DNA of 64,000 nucleotides from Pseudomonas mandelii (lineage in GTDB: Bacteria; Pseudomonadota; Gammaproteobacteria; Pseudomonadales; Pseudomonadaceae), in NCBI RefSeq assembly GCF_024138395.1, contig NZ_JAMYDU010000017.1, positions 44,674 to 108,673 of the forward strand, in the 5' to 3' direction. Below are positions 34,901 to 43,691 of this stretch, in pieces. The position numbers were made by a program, and so were the translations under genes. The notes below the pieces were generated by a model, which saw only the letters and a list, made by a program, of their open reading frames with translations, was not told where the DNA came from and ran no database searches. Each line of letters starts with the position of its first letter. Position 1 is the first letter of the stretch.

Positions 34901-36706
34901 TTAGTAACCCAGGGCGAAGTCTTCTTCTTTCATGTCCATCAGGTTGTTGGCGCCCGACAGCATGGTTACAACGTGAGTGCGGGTACGCGGCAGGATACGC
35001 TGGAAGTAGAAGCGCGCAGTCTGCAGCTTGGCGGTGTAGAACGCTTCTTCGGTGGTGCCGACAGCCAGTTTCTCGGCAGCCAGACGCGCCATGTCAGCCC
35101 AGAAGTAGGCGAGGCAGGCGTAACCGGAGTACATCAGGTAGTCCACCGACGCAGCGCCGACTTCTTCACGGTCTTTCATGGCGGCCATACCGACCTTCAT
35201 GGTCAGCTCGCCCCACTCTTTGTTCAACGCAGCCAATGGCTCGACGAACTCTTTGACCGCGTCGTTGCCTTCGTTGGTCTGGCAGAACTTGTGGACGATC
35301 TTGGTGAAGCCTTTGAGCGCTTCGCCTTGAGTCATCAGCACTTTACGGCCCAGCAGGTCGAGTGCCTGGATACCGGTGGTGCCTTCATACAACATCGAAA
35401 TGCGGCTGTCGCGAACGTTCTGCTCCATGCCCCATTCGGCGATGAAACCGTGGCCGCCGTAGATTTGTACACCGTGGTTAGCGGATTCGAAACCGACTTC
35501 AGTCATGAAGGCTTTGGCGATCGGCGTCATGAAGGCCAGCAGTGCGTCGGCTTTCTTCTTCTCTTCTTCATCGACGCCGTACTTGACGATGTCGACTTGC
35601 TTGGCGGTGAAGTAAACCATCGCACGGTTGCCTTCGGCGAACGCCTTCATGGTCAACAGCATGCGACGTACGTCAGGGTGAACGATGATCGGGTCAGCGG
35701 CTTTGTCCGGCGCTTTCGGGCCAGTCAGGGAGCGCATTTGCAGACGATCGCGAGCGTATTTCAAGCCGCCCTGAAAGCCGATCTCGGCATGCGCCAGACC
35801 TTGCAGCGCGGTACCCAGACGTGCGGTGTTCATAAAGGTGAACATGCAGTTCAGGCCTTTGTTCGCCGGGCCGATCAGGTAACCGGTGGCCGCGTCGAAG
35901 TTCATCACGCAGGTGGCGTTACCGTGGATGCCCATCTTGTGTTCCAGGGAACCGCAGGTCACAGCGTTGCGTTCGCCGATCGAGCCGTCAGCATTCGGCA
36001 GGAATTTCGGAACGATGAACAGGGAAATGCCTTTGGTGCCGGCCGGTGCATCCGGCAGACGTGCCAGAACGATGTGGACGATGTTGTCGGCCATGTCGTG
36101 TTCACCGGCTGAAATGAAGATCTTGGTGCCGGAAACTTTGTAGGAACCGTCGGCCTGAGGCTCGGCCTTGGTGCGCAGCATGCCCAGGTCGGTGCCGCAG
36201 TGCGGTTCGGTCAGGCACATGGTGCCGGTCCATTCGCCGGAAACCAATTTGGTCAGGTAAGCGTCTTGCTGCTCAGGCGTGCCGTGTTCGGAAATGGTGT
36301 TCATCGCGCCATGGGACAGGCCTGGGTACATGCCCCACGACCAGTTGGCTTCGCCAACCATTTCGCTGACAGCCAGACCCAGAGACTCGGGCAAGCCTTG
36401 GCCGCCGTGCTCTATGTCGTGAGCCAGGCTTGGCCAGCCACCTTCAACGAATTGCTTGTAGGCTTCTTTGAAGCCGGTCGGGGTTTTAACGCCGGATTCG
36501 CTCCAGGTGCAGCCTTCGGTGTCACCCACGCGGTTCAGCGGAGCCAGCACCTGCTCACAAAACTTGGCGCCTTCTTCGAGAATGGCGTCAACCATGTCCG
36601 GAGTTGCGTCTGCACAAGCCGGAAGGCTCTGATAGTGCGCTTCGTAGCCGAGCAGTTCGTCACGAACGAAGCGAATATCACGCAAGGGGGCCTTGTAGTC
36701 AGGCAT
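34901..36706 (-). CDS. Acyl-CoA dehydrogenase, long form (third of three)
   Basis: A 601-aa dehydrogenase of the same group: P-D-Y-K-A-P-L-R-D-I-R-F start, MCLTEPHCGTDLGMLRTKA, K-V-S-G-T-K-I-F-I-S-A-G-E-H-D-M, and L-Y-E-G-T-T-G-I-Q-A-L-D-L-L-G for the catalytic-base region. It is the only one of the three preceded by tandem PsrA-like operators, so it is probably the fatty-acid-induced member. It ends in its own strong terminator. The C-terminus ends L-M-D-M-K-E-E-D-F-A-L-G-Y. Confidence 0.94.
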   Translation of the reverse strand: MPDYKAPLRDIRFVRDELLGYEAHYQSLPACADATPDMVDAILEEGAKFCEQVLAPLNRVGDTEGCTWSESGVKTPTGFKEAYKQFVEGGWPSLAHDIEHGGQGLPESLGLAVSEMVGEANWSWGMYPGLSHGAMNTISEHGTPEQQDAYLTKLVSGEWTGTMCLTEPHCGTDLGMLRTKAEPQADGSYKVSGTKIFISAGEHDMADNIVHIVLARLPDAPAGTKGISLFIVPKFLPNADGSIGERNAVTCGSLEHKMGIHGNATCVMNFDAATGYLIGPANKGLNCMFTFMNTARLGTALQGLAHAEIGFQGGLKYARDRLQMRSLTGPKAPDKAADPIIVHPDVRRMLLTMKAFAEGNRAMVYFTAKQVDIVKYGVDEEEKKKADALLAFMTPIAKAFMTEVGFESANHGVQIYGGHGFIAEWGMEQNVRDSRISMLYEGTTGIQALDLLGRKVLMTQGEALKGFTKIVHKFCQTNEGNDAVKEFVEPLAALNKEWGELTMKVGMAAMKDREEVGAASVDYLMYSGYACLAYFWADMARLAAEKLAVGTTEEAFYTAKLQTARFYFQRILPRTRTHVVTMLSGANNLMDMKEEDFALGY

Positions 36707-36767
36707 AGCGATAAACCTCTGCTGATGTAACCGGGAATGAACGACCGCGTTGATTTGTTGTGGCGGT

Positions 36768-36794
36768 CAAACAGTTGTTTGAAACATACGTTTA
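36768..36794. promoter_or_regulatory. Tandem PsrA-type operators
   Basis: CAAAC-AGTT-GTTTG (36768-36781) is an exact fit to the published PsrA consensus (G/C)AAAC-N2-4-GTTT(G/C). GAAAC-ATAC-GTTTA (36781-36794) overlaps it by one base and fits at all but the last position. They lie 62-88 bases before the dehydrogenase start, where a repressor would block transcription until long-chain acyl groups release it. Confidence 0.7.
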
Positions 36795-36931
36795 CGCCGA
36801 AATCTTGTCAAGCGCCGATCTTTTGCCGTTCGTCATCGCATCATGAAAACCTCGGCCACGCAGTTGCGCAACGCCGTTGACTGAGCAACACGCCATGTAG
36901 GAGAGATTAGTTGAGGCAGAAGGACTTACGC

Positions 36932-36960
36932 AGAAAAACGCCGCGAACTGTCGCGGCGTT
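36932..36960 (-). terminator. Terminator behind the rod-like mini-protein
   Basis: Ten-base stem (AACGCCGCGA / TCGCGGCGTT), four-base loop, read on the minus strand into TTTTT, 22 bases after the stop at 36983. Confidence 0.9.
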
Positions 36961-36982
36961 GGAGTAGCGGATTCAGCGGGGA

Positions 36983-37279
36983 TCAGGCAAACGTATCGAT
37001 CAGCGTGCCGAGCATTTCATCGGATGCCTTGGCAACTTTGACGCCCAGTTCCACCTGAAACTTGCCTTGGGACATCTCAACCATGTTGCTGGCCAGATCC
37101 GATTGCTGGCTGCGGTCTACCGAACGCAGACGATCGACCTGAACCTCGGACGATTGACTGGTGACCGAACGCTCGATGGTGTTGTTGGCGATCTGGCCCG
37201 AAGCCTGATCGACACGGTTCTGCCCTGTCTGAACAGTGCTCAGACCGGCATAAAAAGCGGTGTTTCCTGAGATTTCCAT
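36983..37279 (-). CDS. Miniature flagellar rod/hook-like protein
   Basis: A 98-aa protein beginning M-E-I-S-G-N-T-A-F-Y-A-G-L. Its N-terminus (TAFYAGLSTVQTGQNRVDQA, then S-G-Q-I-A-N-N-T) resembles the rod/hook signature 'GL..Q..ld..snNIAN.nT'. Its C-terminus (SDLASNMVEMSQGKFQVELG followed by V-K-V-A-K-A-S-D-E-M-L-G-T-L-I-D) resembles the FlgC/FlgG C-terminal helix ending '..ADEML.TLL'. The two coiled ends are joined directly, with no central domain. It lies between bioD and the dehydrogenases, with no flagellar genes nearby. The ATG at 37279 is used because upstream residues are hydrophobic and unlike the family. Function unknown. Confidence 0.8.
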   Translation of the reverse strand: MEISGNTAFYAGLSTVQTGQNRVDQASGQIANNTIERSVTSQSSEVQVDRLRSVDRSQQSDLASNMVEMSQGKFQVELGVKVAKASDEMLGTLIDTFA

Positions 37280-37399
37280 GGGAGAACTCGTCCTACAAAG
37301 GATCAACAGCGGCCATTGAACCAGACACGCCGACAAAAGGCCCGACAAAAACACTAATGGCACAGTGCCTTGTCATAGGTAAAACCCAAGCCAGCAATC

Positions 37400-38080
37400 T
37401 CAGTCCAGCAGGTCCAGCTGCAGATGCGCGGCCACCGCGTCAGCTGTCACTGACTTGAGTTTCGGCACCCGCCCCAGACACGGCGCGGGGATGCGCTCTG
37501 CCAGCGTCGCAAGGTTCTCTTCCAGGCGCGAAGTCTTTGGATCGATGATGTTGGCCACCCACCCTGCCAATTGCAAACCATCCCGTGCGATCGCCTCGGC
37601 TGTCAGCAACGCATGATTGATGCATCCCAGCCGCACGCCGACCACCAGGATCACTGGCAGACCCAGCGCCATGGCTAGGTCCGACAGATTGTCCTGATCC
37701 GCCAATGGCACTCGCCAGCCGCCAGCGCCTTCGATCAAGGTAAAATCCGCCTGCATATCGAGAATCTGCCGCATCGGTGTCAACAGGGATTGCACGGTCA
37801 ACGCCACGCCAGCCTCCCGGGCCGCCAGATGCGGTGCAATCGCCGGTTCGAACGCGACCGGATTGACCTGATCGTAGGTCAACGGTATTGAGCACTCGGC
37901 AAACAGTGCCAGCGCATCGGCGTTGCGCAAACCCTTGGGCGTCAGCTCGCAACCGGAGGCCACCGGTTTGCCCGCTGCCGTGCTCAAGCCCGCCAACCGC
38001 GCGGCATGCAGCAAACCTGCAGCGACGGTAGTCTTGCCGACATCAGTGTCAGTACCGGTGATGAAATAGGCTGCACTCAT
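37400..38080 (-). CDS. bioD: Dethiobiotin synthetase
   Basis: A 226-aa ATP-dependent carboxylase-ligase that closes the ureido ring from DAPA, CO2 and ATP. The P-loop G-T-D-T-D-V-G-K-T-T lies at residues 9-18; K-P-V-A-S-G and I-E-G-A-G-G-W-R-V-P-L are the other two nucleotide/substrate loops. The ATG at 38080 overlaps the bioC stop (ATGA). It is the last gene of bioBFHCD. Confidence 0.96.
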   Translation of the reverse strand: MSAAYFITGTDTDVGKTTVAAGLLHAARLAGLSTAAGKPVASGCELTPKGLRNADALALFAECSIPLTYDQVNPVAFEPAIAPHLAAREAGVALTVQSLLTPMRQILDMQADFTLIEGAGGWRVPLADQDNLSDLAMALGLPVILVVGVRLGCINHALLTAEAIARDGLQLAGWVANIIDPKTSRLEENLATLAERIPAPCLGRVPKLKSVTADAVAAHLQLDLLD

Positions 38081-38889
38081 AAGGGTTTCTCCAACACGGC
38101 GTAAACCACTTGATAAGTCGCCGGCAGTCCCTGTGCCTGACGAAATTGCTCGTAAGCCTCGATCAAGCCGAGGATCCGCGCCCTGCCGGTCAAACCGCCC
38201 GGCCGACCGGGGTTCAGGTTGTGCGCCCCAAGTGCCTTCAGCTCGTGGGTCAGGCTGCGGACATCGGGGTAATGCAACACATGCGGACGCGTTTCGAGGC
38301 TGACGACCTTCAAACCGCTTTCCGCGCAAAGTTGTTGGTAAACACCGAACTCGCGGAAGCGGTTGACGTGCACCATGCCATCCACCTGACGCCAGCTGTC
38401 GCGCAATTCGTACAGCGTGCCTACACACAGACTAGCAAAGGCGAAAATCCCGCCCGGTTTCAGTACGCGATGCGCTTCATTGAGCACCGATGCGAAATCC
38501 GCGCACCATTGCACCGCCAGGCTGGAGAAGACCAGATCGCAGGTCGAATCCTGCAACGGCAAGCGCTCGGCATCACCGGCAATGAAATGGATGGCGCCGC
38601 CCAAGGGCCGGGCGTGATTGAGCATGCCTTCTGCAATATCAAGGGCCAGTCCGTTACTTGTAGGAAAACGATCACCGAGCGCACGGCTGAAATACCCGGT
38701 GCCGCAGCCCATATCCAGCCAACGAGCAGGGACAAAATCCTCCGGCAAACGACGCAACAACTCGCTGCCCACGTCACGCTGCAATTCGGCCACGCTGTCG
38801 TAGCTCGCCGCCGCGCGGGAAAAGGATGCCGCCACTTGGCGTTTGTCGGGCAAGCCGCCGGGCAAGTTGGGAAGGGATAAATCAGTCAT
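38077..38889 (-). CDS. bioC: Malonyl-ACP O-methyltransferase
   Basis: A 270-aa SAM methyltransferase that disguises malonyl-ACP so the fatty-acid system can build the pimeloyl chain. The AdoMet loop is W-L-D-M-G-C-G-T-G-Y-F-S, preceded by the R-A-A-A-S-Y-D-S-V-A-E-L-Q motif common in BioC. I start it at 38889 (MTDLSLPNL); this overlaps the bioH stop by eight bases. Upstream in-frame starts would lie inside bioH. Confidence 0.94.
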   Translation of the reverse strand: MTDLSLPNLPGGLPDKRQVAASFSRAAASYDSVAELQRDVGSELLRRLPEDFVPARWLDMGCGTGYFSRALGDRFPTSNGLALDIAEGMLNHARPLGGAIHFIAGDAERLPLQDSTCDLVFSSLAVQWCADFASVLNEAHRVLKPGGIFAFASLCVGTLYELRDSWRQVDGMVHVNRFREFGVYQQLCAESGLKVVSLETRPHVLHYPDVRSLTHELKALGAHNLNPGRPGGLTGRARILGLIEAYEQFRQAQGLPATYQVVYAVLEKPL

Positions 38890-39613
38890 CACCGAACTCA
38901 TGCAAAAAGACCTGAATCGCCCCCGCCACACCGTGGGGGTCTTCCAGAAGAAACGCGTGACTGGCCTGTTCGATCAGACCGATTTCGACATCCGCCAACA
39001 GTGCCAGCAAATCCCCCGCCGCTTCGGCCGGGACCAGCCCGTCGAGGCCGCCAAACAAATGCAACTGCGGGCCACGAAACGCTTGCAACGCTTGCCGGGT
39101 ATCCAGCTGGGCAAGCAACTCCAGGCCGCTCATCAACACCGGCGAAGACGTATGCGGTGCGCCAGCGAGCAACAGTCGCGATATCCCGCGCGGGTCTTCG
39201 GCACCTTGGGCGCAGAGCAGCGAAAAACGTTTTAATGTCGTGCGCGGATCGGTCTTGCAGCCGGCCAGAAACGCATCGAAGGTCTCACCGGGCATCGCGC
39301 TCGACCATTGCTCATGGGCGACAAAAGAAGGGTTACTCGCCAGCGTCACCAGGCCGCAGCAACGATCACCACGACGCGCTGCCAACTCAGACGCAAGCAT
39401 GCCACCCAAAGACCAGCCACCGAGCCAGGCATCCTGTGGCAACGTCGAATCCAACTCATCGAGCCATTCTTCAAGATCGCTCGATTCCAGTTCCGGCAAC
39501 GGCTCGATCTCGACACGCAGGTGCTCATCCAAACCCTGCAAGGCTGCCGCCAAAGGTTCCAGCGGTGAAACCCCGAGGCCCCAACCCGGCAGCAGAATCA
39601 GACGATCACGCAT
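38882..39613 (-). CDS. bioH: Pimeloyl-ACP methyl ester carboxylesterase
   Basis: A 243-aa alpha/beta hydrolase that removes the methyl group once the pimeloyl chain is complete. The nucleophile is S68 in G-G-W-S-L-G-G; D in G-G-L-D-G-L-V-P and H in Q-A-S-H-A-F complete the triad. The oxyanion loop is L-P-G-W-G. The ATG at 39613, with GGAG upstream, overlaps the bioF end by eight bases. Confidence 0.94.
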   Translation of the reverse strand: MRDRLILLPGWGLGVSPLEPLAAALQGLDEHLRVEIEPLPELESSDLEEWLDELDSTLPQDAWLGGWSLGGMLASELAARRGDRCCGLVTLASNPSFVAHEQWSSAMPGETFDAFLAGCKTDPRTTLKRFSLLCAQGAEDPRGISRLLLAGAPHTSSPVLMSGLELLAQLDTRQALQAFRGPQLHLFGGLDGLVPAEAAGDLLALLADVEIGLIEQASHAFLLEDPHGVAGAIQVFLHEFGDD

Positions 39614-40784
39614 GGCTTGGCTCCGGTCCCAGTTGTTGAAAACAATCGGCCAGTCCATTTAACAATAGCTGTACCTGCGCCTCGCTGTGAGCGGCGGTCA
39701 GGGTTACGCGCAAACGAGCGCTGCCCGCAGGCACAGTCGGTGGACGAATCGCGGTCACCATCAGCCCGCGTTCGCGCAGCATCTGCGACAGTCGCACTGC
39801 GCGGCCGGCATCGCCGATCATGATCGGCTGGATCGGCGTGAAGCTGTCCATCAACTCCAGGCCAATCTGTTCGGCGCCTTGGCGGAACTGGCGAATCAGC
39901 GTCTGCAGATGCTCACGTCGCCAATGTTCGCTGCGCAACAGCTCCAGGCTTTTCAGGGTCGCGCAGGCCAGCGCCGGCGGTTGGCTGGTGGTGTAGATGT
40001 AAGGGCGAGCGAACTGAATCAGGCTTTCGATCAACTCTTCACTGCCCGCCACGAAAGCACCGGCCGTACCGAAAGCCTTGCCGAGGGTGCCCACCAGCAC
40101 CGGCACATCTTCCTGACTCAGACCGAAATGCTCGACGATCCCGCCGCCATTGGCGCCCAGCGGACCAAAACCGTGAGCGTCATCGACCATCAGCCAGGCG
40201 CCTTTGGCCTTGGCTTCCCGCGCCAGCGCCGGCAGGTCGGCGATGTCGCCGTCCATGCTGAATACGCCATCGGTGACCACCAGCGTATTGCCGGTGGCCT
40301 TCTCAAGGCGCTTGGCCAGACTGGCCGCGTCGTTATGCAGATAGCGATTGAAACGCGCACCGGACAACAGCCCTGCATCCAGCAACGACGCATGATTGAG
40401 TCGGTCTTCCAGCACCGTATCGCCTTGACCGACCAATGCGGTGACCGCGCCGAGGTTGGCCATGTAACCGGTGGTGAACAACAACGCTCGCGGGCGCCCG
40501 GTGAATTCGCCGAGGGCTTCTTCCAGTGCGTGATGCGGGCCGCTGTGACCGATCACCAAATGCGAAGCGCCACCGCCCACGCCCCAACGCGAAGCGCCGG
40601 CGCGCCAGGCTTCGATCACTTGCGGGTGATTGGCCAGGCCCAGGTAATCGTTGTTACAGAACGCCAGCAACGGCTGGCCATCGACCACCACTTCCGGGCC
40701 TTGGGGGCTTTCGAGCAGCGGGCGCTGGCGATAAAGATTTTCGGCACGACGGGCAGCAAGGCGCGCGCTGAGATCGAAAGACAT
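39606..40784 (-). CDS. bioF: 8-amino-7-oxononanoate synthase
   Basis: A 392-aa PLP enzyme that condenses pimeloyl-ACP and alanine. PLP-site features are V-D-D-A-H-G-F-G and the Schiff-base lysine in V-G-T-L-G-K-A-F-G; the N-terminal NNDYLGLANHP motif is typical. A REP-like pair of about 90 bp separates it from bioB, so bioB may be expressed at a different level from bioFHCD. Confidence 0.96.
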   Translation of the reverse strand: MSFDLSARLAARRAENLYRQRPLLESPQGPEVVVDGQPLLAFCNNDYLGLANHPQVIEAWRAGASRWGVGGGASHLVIGHSGPHHALEEALGEFTGRPRALLFTTGYMANLGAVTALVGQGDTVLEDRLNHASLLDAGLLSGARFNRYLHNDAASLAKRLEKATGNTLVVTDGVFSMDGDIADLPALAREAKAKGAWLMVDDAHGFGPLGANGGGIVEHFGLSQEDVPVLVGTLGKAFGTAGAFVAGSEELIESLIQFARPYIYTTSQPPALACATLKSLELLRSEHWRREHLQTLIRQFRQGAEQIGLELMDSFTPIQPIMIGDAGRAVRLSQMLRERGLMVTAIRPPTVPAGSARLRVTLTAAHSEAQVQLLLNGLADCFQQLGPEPSHA

Positions 40785-40829
40785 GCAGGCCTCAAGTGTC
40801 AGATCACATATATCAGGATGGACACAGAT

Positions 40830-40922
40830 CCTGTGGGAGCTGGCTTGCCTGCGATGACGGCGTCACATTCAACAAAGATGTCGAATGTTCCATCGCTATC
40901 GCGGGCAAGCCCGCTCCCACAG
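40830..40922. repeat. Divergent REP pair between bioB and bioF
   Basis: Arms CCTGTGGGAGCTGGCTTGCC and GGGCAAGCCCGCTCCCACAG, about 36 bases apart. This is the GTGGGAGC sequence variant of REP rather than the GTAGGAGC type that dominates here. Confidence 0.85.
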
Positions 40923-40957
40923 TGTTTTGCATTGCATCAAAAGAGTCGATTCCAGCT

Positions 40958-42013
40958 TCAGACAGCAGCGTTATAGAACTGCTCGCTGCTCTTCTGCTCC
41001 ACCAGTGCCTGTTCGATCGCGGCCTGATGCACTTCGTCGGCGTGCTCTTCGCGGGCTTCCGGCAGGATCCCTAAGCGCGAGAACAGTTGCATGTCCTTGT
41101 CCGCCTGCGGGTTGGCGGTAGTCAGCAGTTTTTCGCCGTAGAAAATCGAGTTGGCGCCGGCAAAAAATGCCAGGGCCTGCATCTGCTCGTTCATCGCTTC
41201 GCGGCCAGCGGACAGGCGCACGTGGGATTTCGGCATCAGGATGCGGGCGACCGCAAGCATGCGGATGAAGTCGAACGGGTCGATGTCGTCGGCATTTTCC
41301 AGCGGCGTACCGGCGACTTTCACCAGCATGTTGATCGGCACCGACTCTGGATGCTCCGGCAGGTTGGCCAGCTGGATCAGCAAGTTGGCGCGGTCGTCAA
41401 GGGACTCGCCCATGCCAAGAATCCCACCGGAGCAGATCTTCATCCCCGAATCACGCACATAGGCCAGGGTTTGCAGGCGCTCGCTGTACGTACGGGTGGT
41501 GATGATGCTGCCGTAGAACTCAGGCGAGGTGTCGAGGTTGTGGTTGTAGTAATCGAGGCCGGCTTCAGCCAGGGCGACGGTCTGGTCCTGATCGAGACGA
41601 CCGAGCGTCATGCAGGTTTCCAGGCCCATGGCTTTCACGCCTTTGACCATCTCCAGCACGTACGGCATGTCTTTGGCCGATGGGTGTTTCCACGCCGCGC
41701 CCATGCAGAAACGGGTCGAACCGATGGCCTTGGCGCGAGCGGCCTCTTCGAGGACCTTCTGCACTTCCATCAGTTTTTCTTTTTCCAGGCCAGTGTTGTA
41801 GTGGCCGGACTGCGGACAATATTTGCAATCTTCCGGGCAAGCGCCGGTTTTGATCGAGAGCAGCGTCGAGACCTGGACGCGGTTGGCGTCGAAATGCGCG
41901 CGGTGCACCGTCTGCGCCTGGAACAACAGGTCGTTGAATGGCTGAACGAAGAGTGCTTTGACTTCGGCCAAAGACCAGTCATGACGCAGGGTTGCAGTGG
42001 TGCTGGCGCTCAT
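40958..42013 (-). CDS. bioB: Biotin synthase
   Basis: A 351-aa radical SAM enzyme that inserts sulfur into dethiobiotin. The SAM-cluster motif is C59-x3-C63-x2-C66 (A-C-P-E-D-C-K-Y-C-P-Q), and the Y-N-H-N-L-D-T and V-R-L-S-A-G-R-E blocks include residues that hold the [2Fe-2S] sulfur donor. I start at 42013 (MSASTTATL), with GGAAA upstream; a longer frame to 42115 would run into comF on the other strand. Divergent from comF. Confidence 0.96.
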   Translation of the reverse strand: MSASTTATLRHDWSLAEVKALFVQPFNDLLFQAQTVHRAHFDANRVQVSTLLSIKTGACPEDCKYCPQSGHYNTGLEKEKLMEVQKVLEEAARAKAIGSTRFCMGAAWKHPSAKDMPYVLEMVKGVKAMGLETCMTLGRLDQDQTVALAEAGLDYYNHNLDTSPEFYGSIITTRTYSERLQTLAYVRDSGMKICSGGILGMGESLDDRANLLIQLANLPEHPESVPINMLVKVAGTPLENADDIDPFDFIRMLAVARILMPKSHVRLSAGREAMNEQMQALAFFAGANSIFYGEKLLTTANPQADKDMQLFSRLGILPEAREEHADEVHQAAIEQALVEQKSSEQFYNAAV

Positions 42014-42103
42014 GGGCGTTTCCTTGTTTATGCTTGGCAAGCGGCTGGGGAATGGAATACCCACAGACGCGACACGGATGTTCGGCATATTTAAGGAAGA
42101 CTC

Positions 42104-42844
42104 ATGCACTGTCAACCACGATACGAAGGACCGGTTTACATCTGGTTAAAAAACAAACAACTCTGTTTGCTCTGCGCAGAAGTCACGGACGACACCACGC
42201 CAATCTGCATGGCCTGCGAAACCGAGTTGCCCTGGCTGGGCGAGCACTGCCAAACCTGTGCCCTGCCCTTGCCCGCCACGGGCCTGACGTGCGGCCAATG
42301 CTTGAAACAACCGCCGGCCTTCGAGCGAGTTGCGGCGCCCTGGACTTACAGCTTTCCGGTCGATAGTTTGATCACCCGTTTCAAACACAACGCGAAGTGG
42401 CCATTTGGCCGCCTGCTCGCCGAACTTCTCGCTCAGTTCCTGCAACATCGCTTCGATGAGGATCTGGATCGGCCCGATGCGCTGATCCCGGTGCCGCTGG
42501 CCTCCAAACGGCTGCGTCAGCGCGGTTTCAACCAGGCGGCAATGCTCGCCCGCTGGCTCAGTGTCAGCCTCGACATACCTTGTGATGAAACCCTGTTGCT
42601 GAGGATTCAGGACACCAGCGCGCAACAAGAGCTGAATGCCGACGCCCGTAAAAAGAACCTGCGCCACGCTTTTGCCCTGGCGCCCACGGCCTCGATCAAG
42701 GGTCGCCACTTCGCATTGGTCGACGACGTGCTGACCACCGGCGCCACCGCCCAGGCCCTGGCTCGCTTGTTGATGGAGGCGGGTGCCGCGCAAGTCGATG
42801 TCTACTGCCTGGCCCGTACACCCAAACCTGGCGATGGGGCCTGA
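42104..42844 (+). CDS. ComF-family phosphoribosyltransferase-like protein
   Basis: A 246-aa protein with four CxxC pairs in its first ~75 residues (C-L-L-C, C-M-A-C, C-Q-T-C, C-G-Q-C), forming a double zinc ribbon, then a phosphoribosyltransferase domain with the PRPP loop A-L-V-D-D-V-L-T-T-G-A-T. Members are linked to DNA uptake (ComFC/GntX); biochemical activity is unsettled. AAGGAAG precedes the ATG. Divergent from bioB, as in P. aeruginosa and E. coli gntX-bioH neighbourhoods. Confidence 0.9.
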   Translation: MHCQPRYEGPVYIWLKNKQLCLLCAEVTDDTTPICMACETELPWLGEHCQTCALPLPATGLTCGQCLKQPPAFERVAAPWTYSFPVDSLITRFKHNAKWPFGRLLAELLAQFLQHRFDEDLDRPDALIPVPLASKRLRQRGFNQAAMLARWLSVSLDIPCDETLLLRIQDTSAQQELNADARKKNLRHAFALAPTASIKGRHFALVDDVLTTGATAQALARLLMEAGAAQVDVYCLARTPKPGDGA

Positions 42845-42907
42845 CTTGACTCTCGTGCGCCAAGCCGCCAACGTCCTCCCCATCGCCACAGCCCAAAGCG
42901 TCTCGCC

Positions 42908-43672
42908 ATGTCCTTGCCTACGTTGTTGTCCCAGCACATTGTCCGTCGTCCGCAGCGCATCGCGTTGCTGCAACACATCGCCGAACAAGGCTCGATCACC
43001 CGCGCCGCGAAAAGCGCGGGCCTGAGTTACAAAGCGGCGTGGGATGCCATCGATGAGCTGAACAACCTCGCGCAAAAACCGCTGGTGGAGCGCAGCGTCG
43101 GCGGTAAGGGCGGTGGCGGCGCCAAACTGTCCAGCGAAGGTGAGCGTGTGTTGCGCCTGTATCAAAAGCTGCAAGCCTTGCAGACTCAGGTGCTGGAAGC
43201 CGCCGAAGAGGCCAGTGATCTGGACCTGCTCGGTCGGCTGATGCTCAGAACCAGCGCGCGCAACCAACTGCACGGCAAGGTCGTGGCGATCGACGCACAA
43301 GGGCGCAACGACCGCATCCGTCTTGAATTGGCCGAAGGTTTGCGTATCGATGCGCAGATCACTCACGACAGCACTCTGCGCCTGGAACTGCAAACCGGCA
43401 CCGAAGTGGTGGCCCTGATCAAGGCCGGTTGGCTGGAATTGCTGGGCATCGATCAAACCGGGGCGTCCGGCAACAATTGCCTGAAGGGCACGATCGAAGA
43501 AATCCTCGACGCCGACGACGGCCCCAGCGAAGTGCGCATCGGCCTGCCCAACGGCCAGACACTTTGCGCCCTGTCCGAGCCGCTGCACCTGAAAACTCTC
43601 GAGCTTGCCGCTGGCAAACCCGTTCTTGTGCAATTCGCCCCGTCCAACATCCTGCTGGGCACACCGCTCTAG
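42908..43672 (+). CDS. modE: ModE-type molybdate-responsive regulator
   Basis: A 254-aa protein with an N-terminal LysR-like winged HTH (ALLQHIAEQGSITRAAKSAG, W-D-A-I-D-E-L-N) followed by two TOBE/MOP molybdate-binding units (about residues 120-185 and 195-254, each with the N-x-L/C-K/H-G pattern: R-N-Q-L-H-G-K-V and G-N-N-C-L-K-G-T-I). The DNA-binding half is as in E. coli ModE. No mod transporter genes follow in this window. Confidence 0.9.
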   Translation: MSLPTLLSQHIVRRPQRIALLQHIAEQGSITRAAKSAGLSYKAAWDAIDELNNLAQKPLVERSVGGKGGGGAKLSSEGERVLRLYQKLQALQTQVLEAAEEASDLDLLGRLMLRTSARNQLHGKVVAIDAQGRNDRIRLELAEGLRIDAQITHDSTLRLELQTGTEVVALIKAGWLELLGIDQTGASGNNCLKGTIEEILDADDGPSEVRIGLPNGQTLCALSEPLHLKTLELAAGKPVLVQFAPSNILLGTPL

Positions 43673-43691
43673 ATCAGGACATTACATAGCC

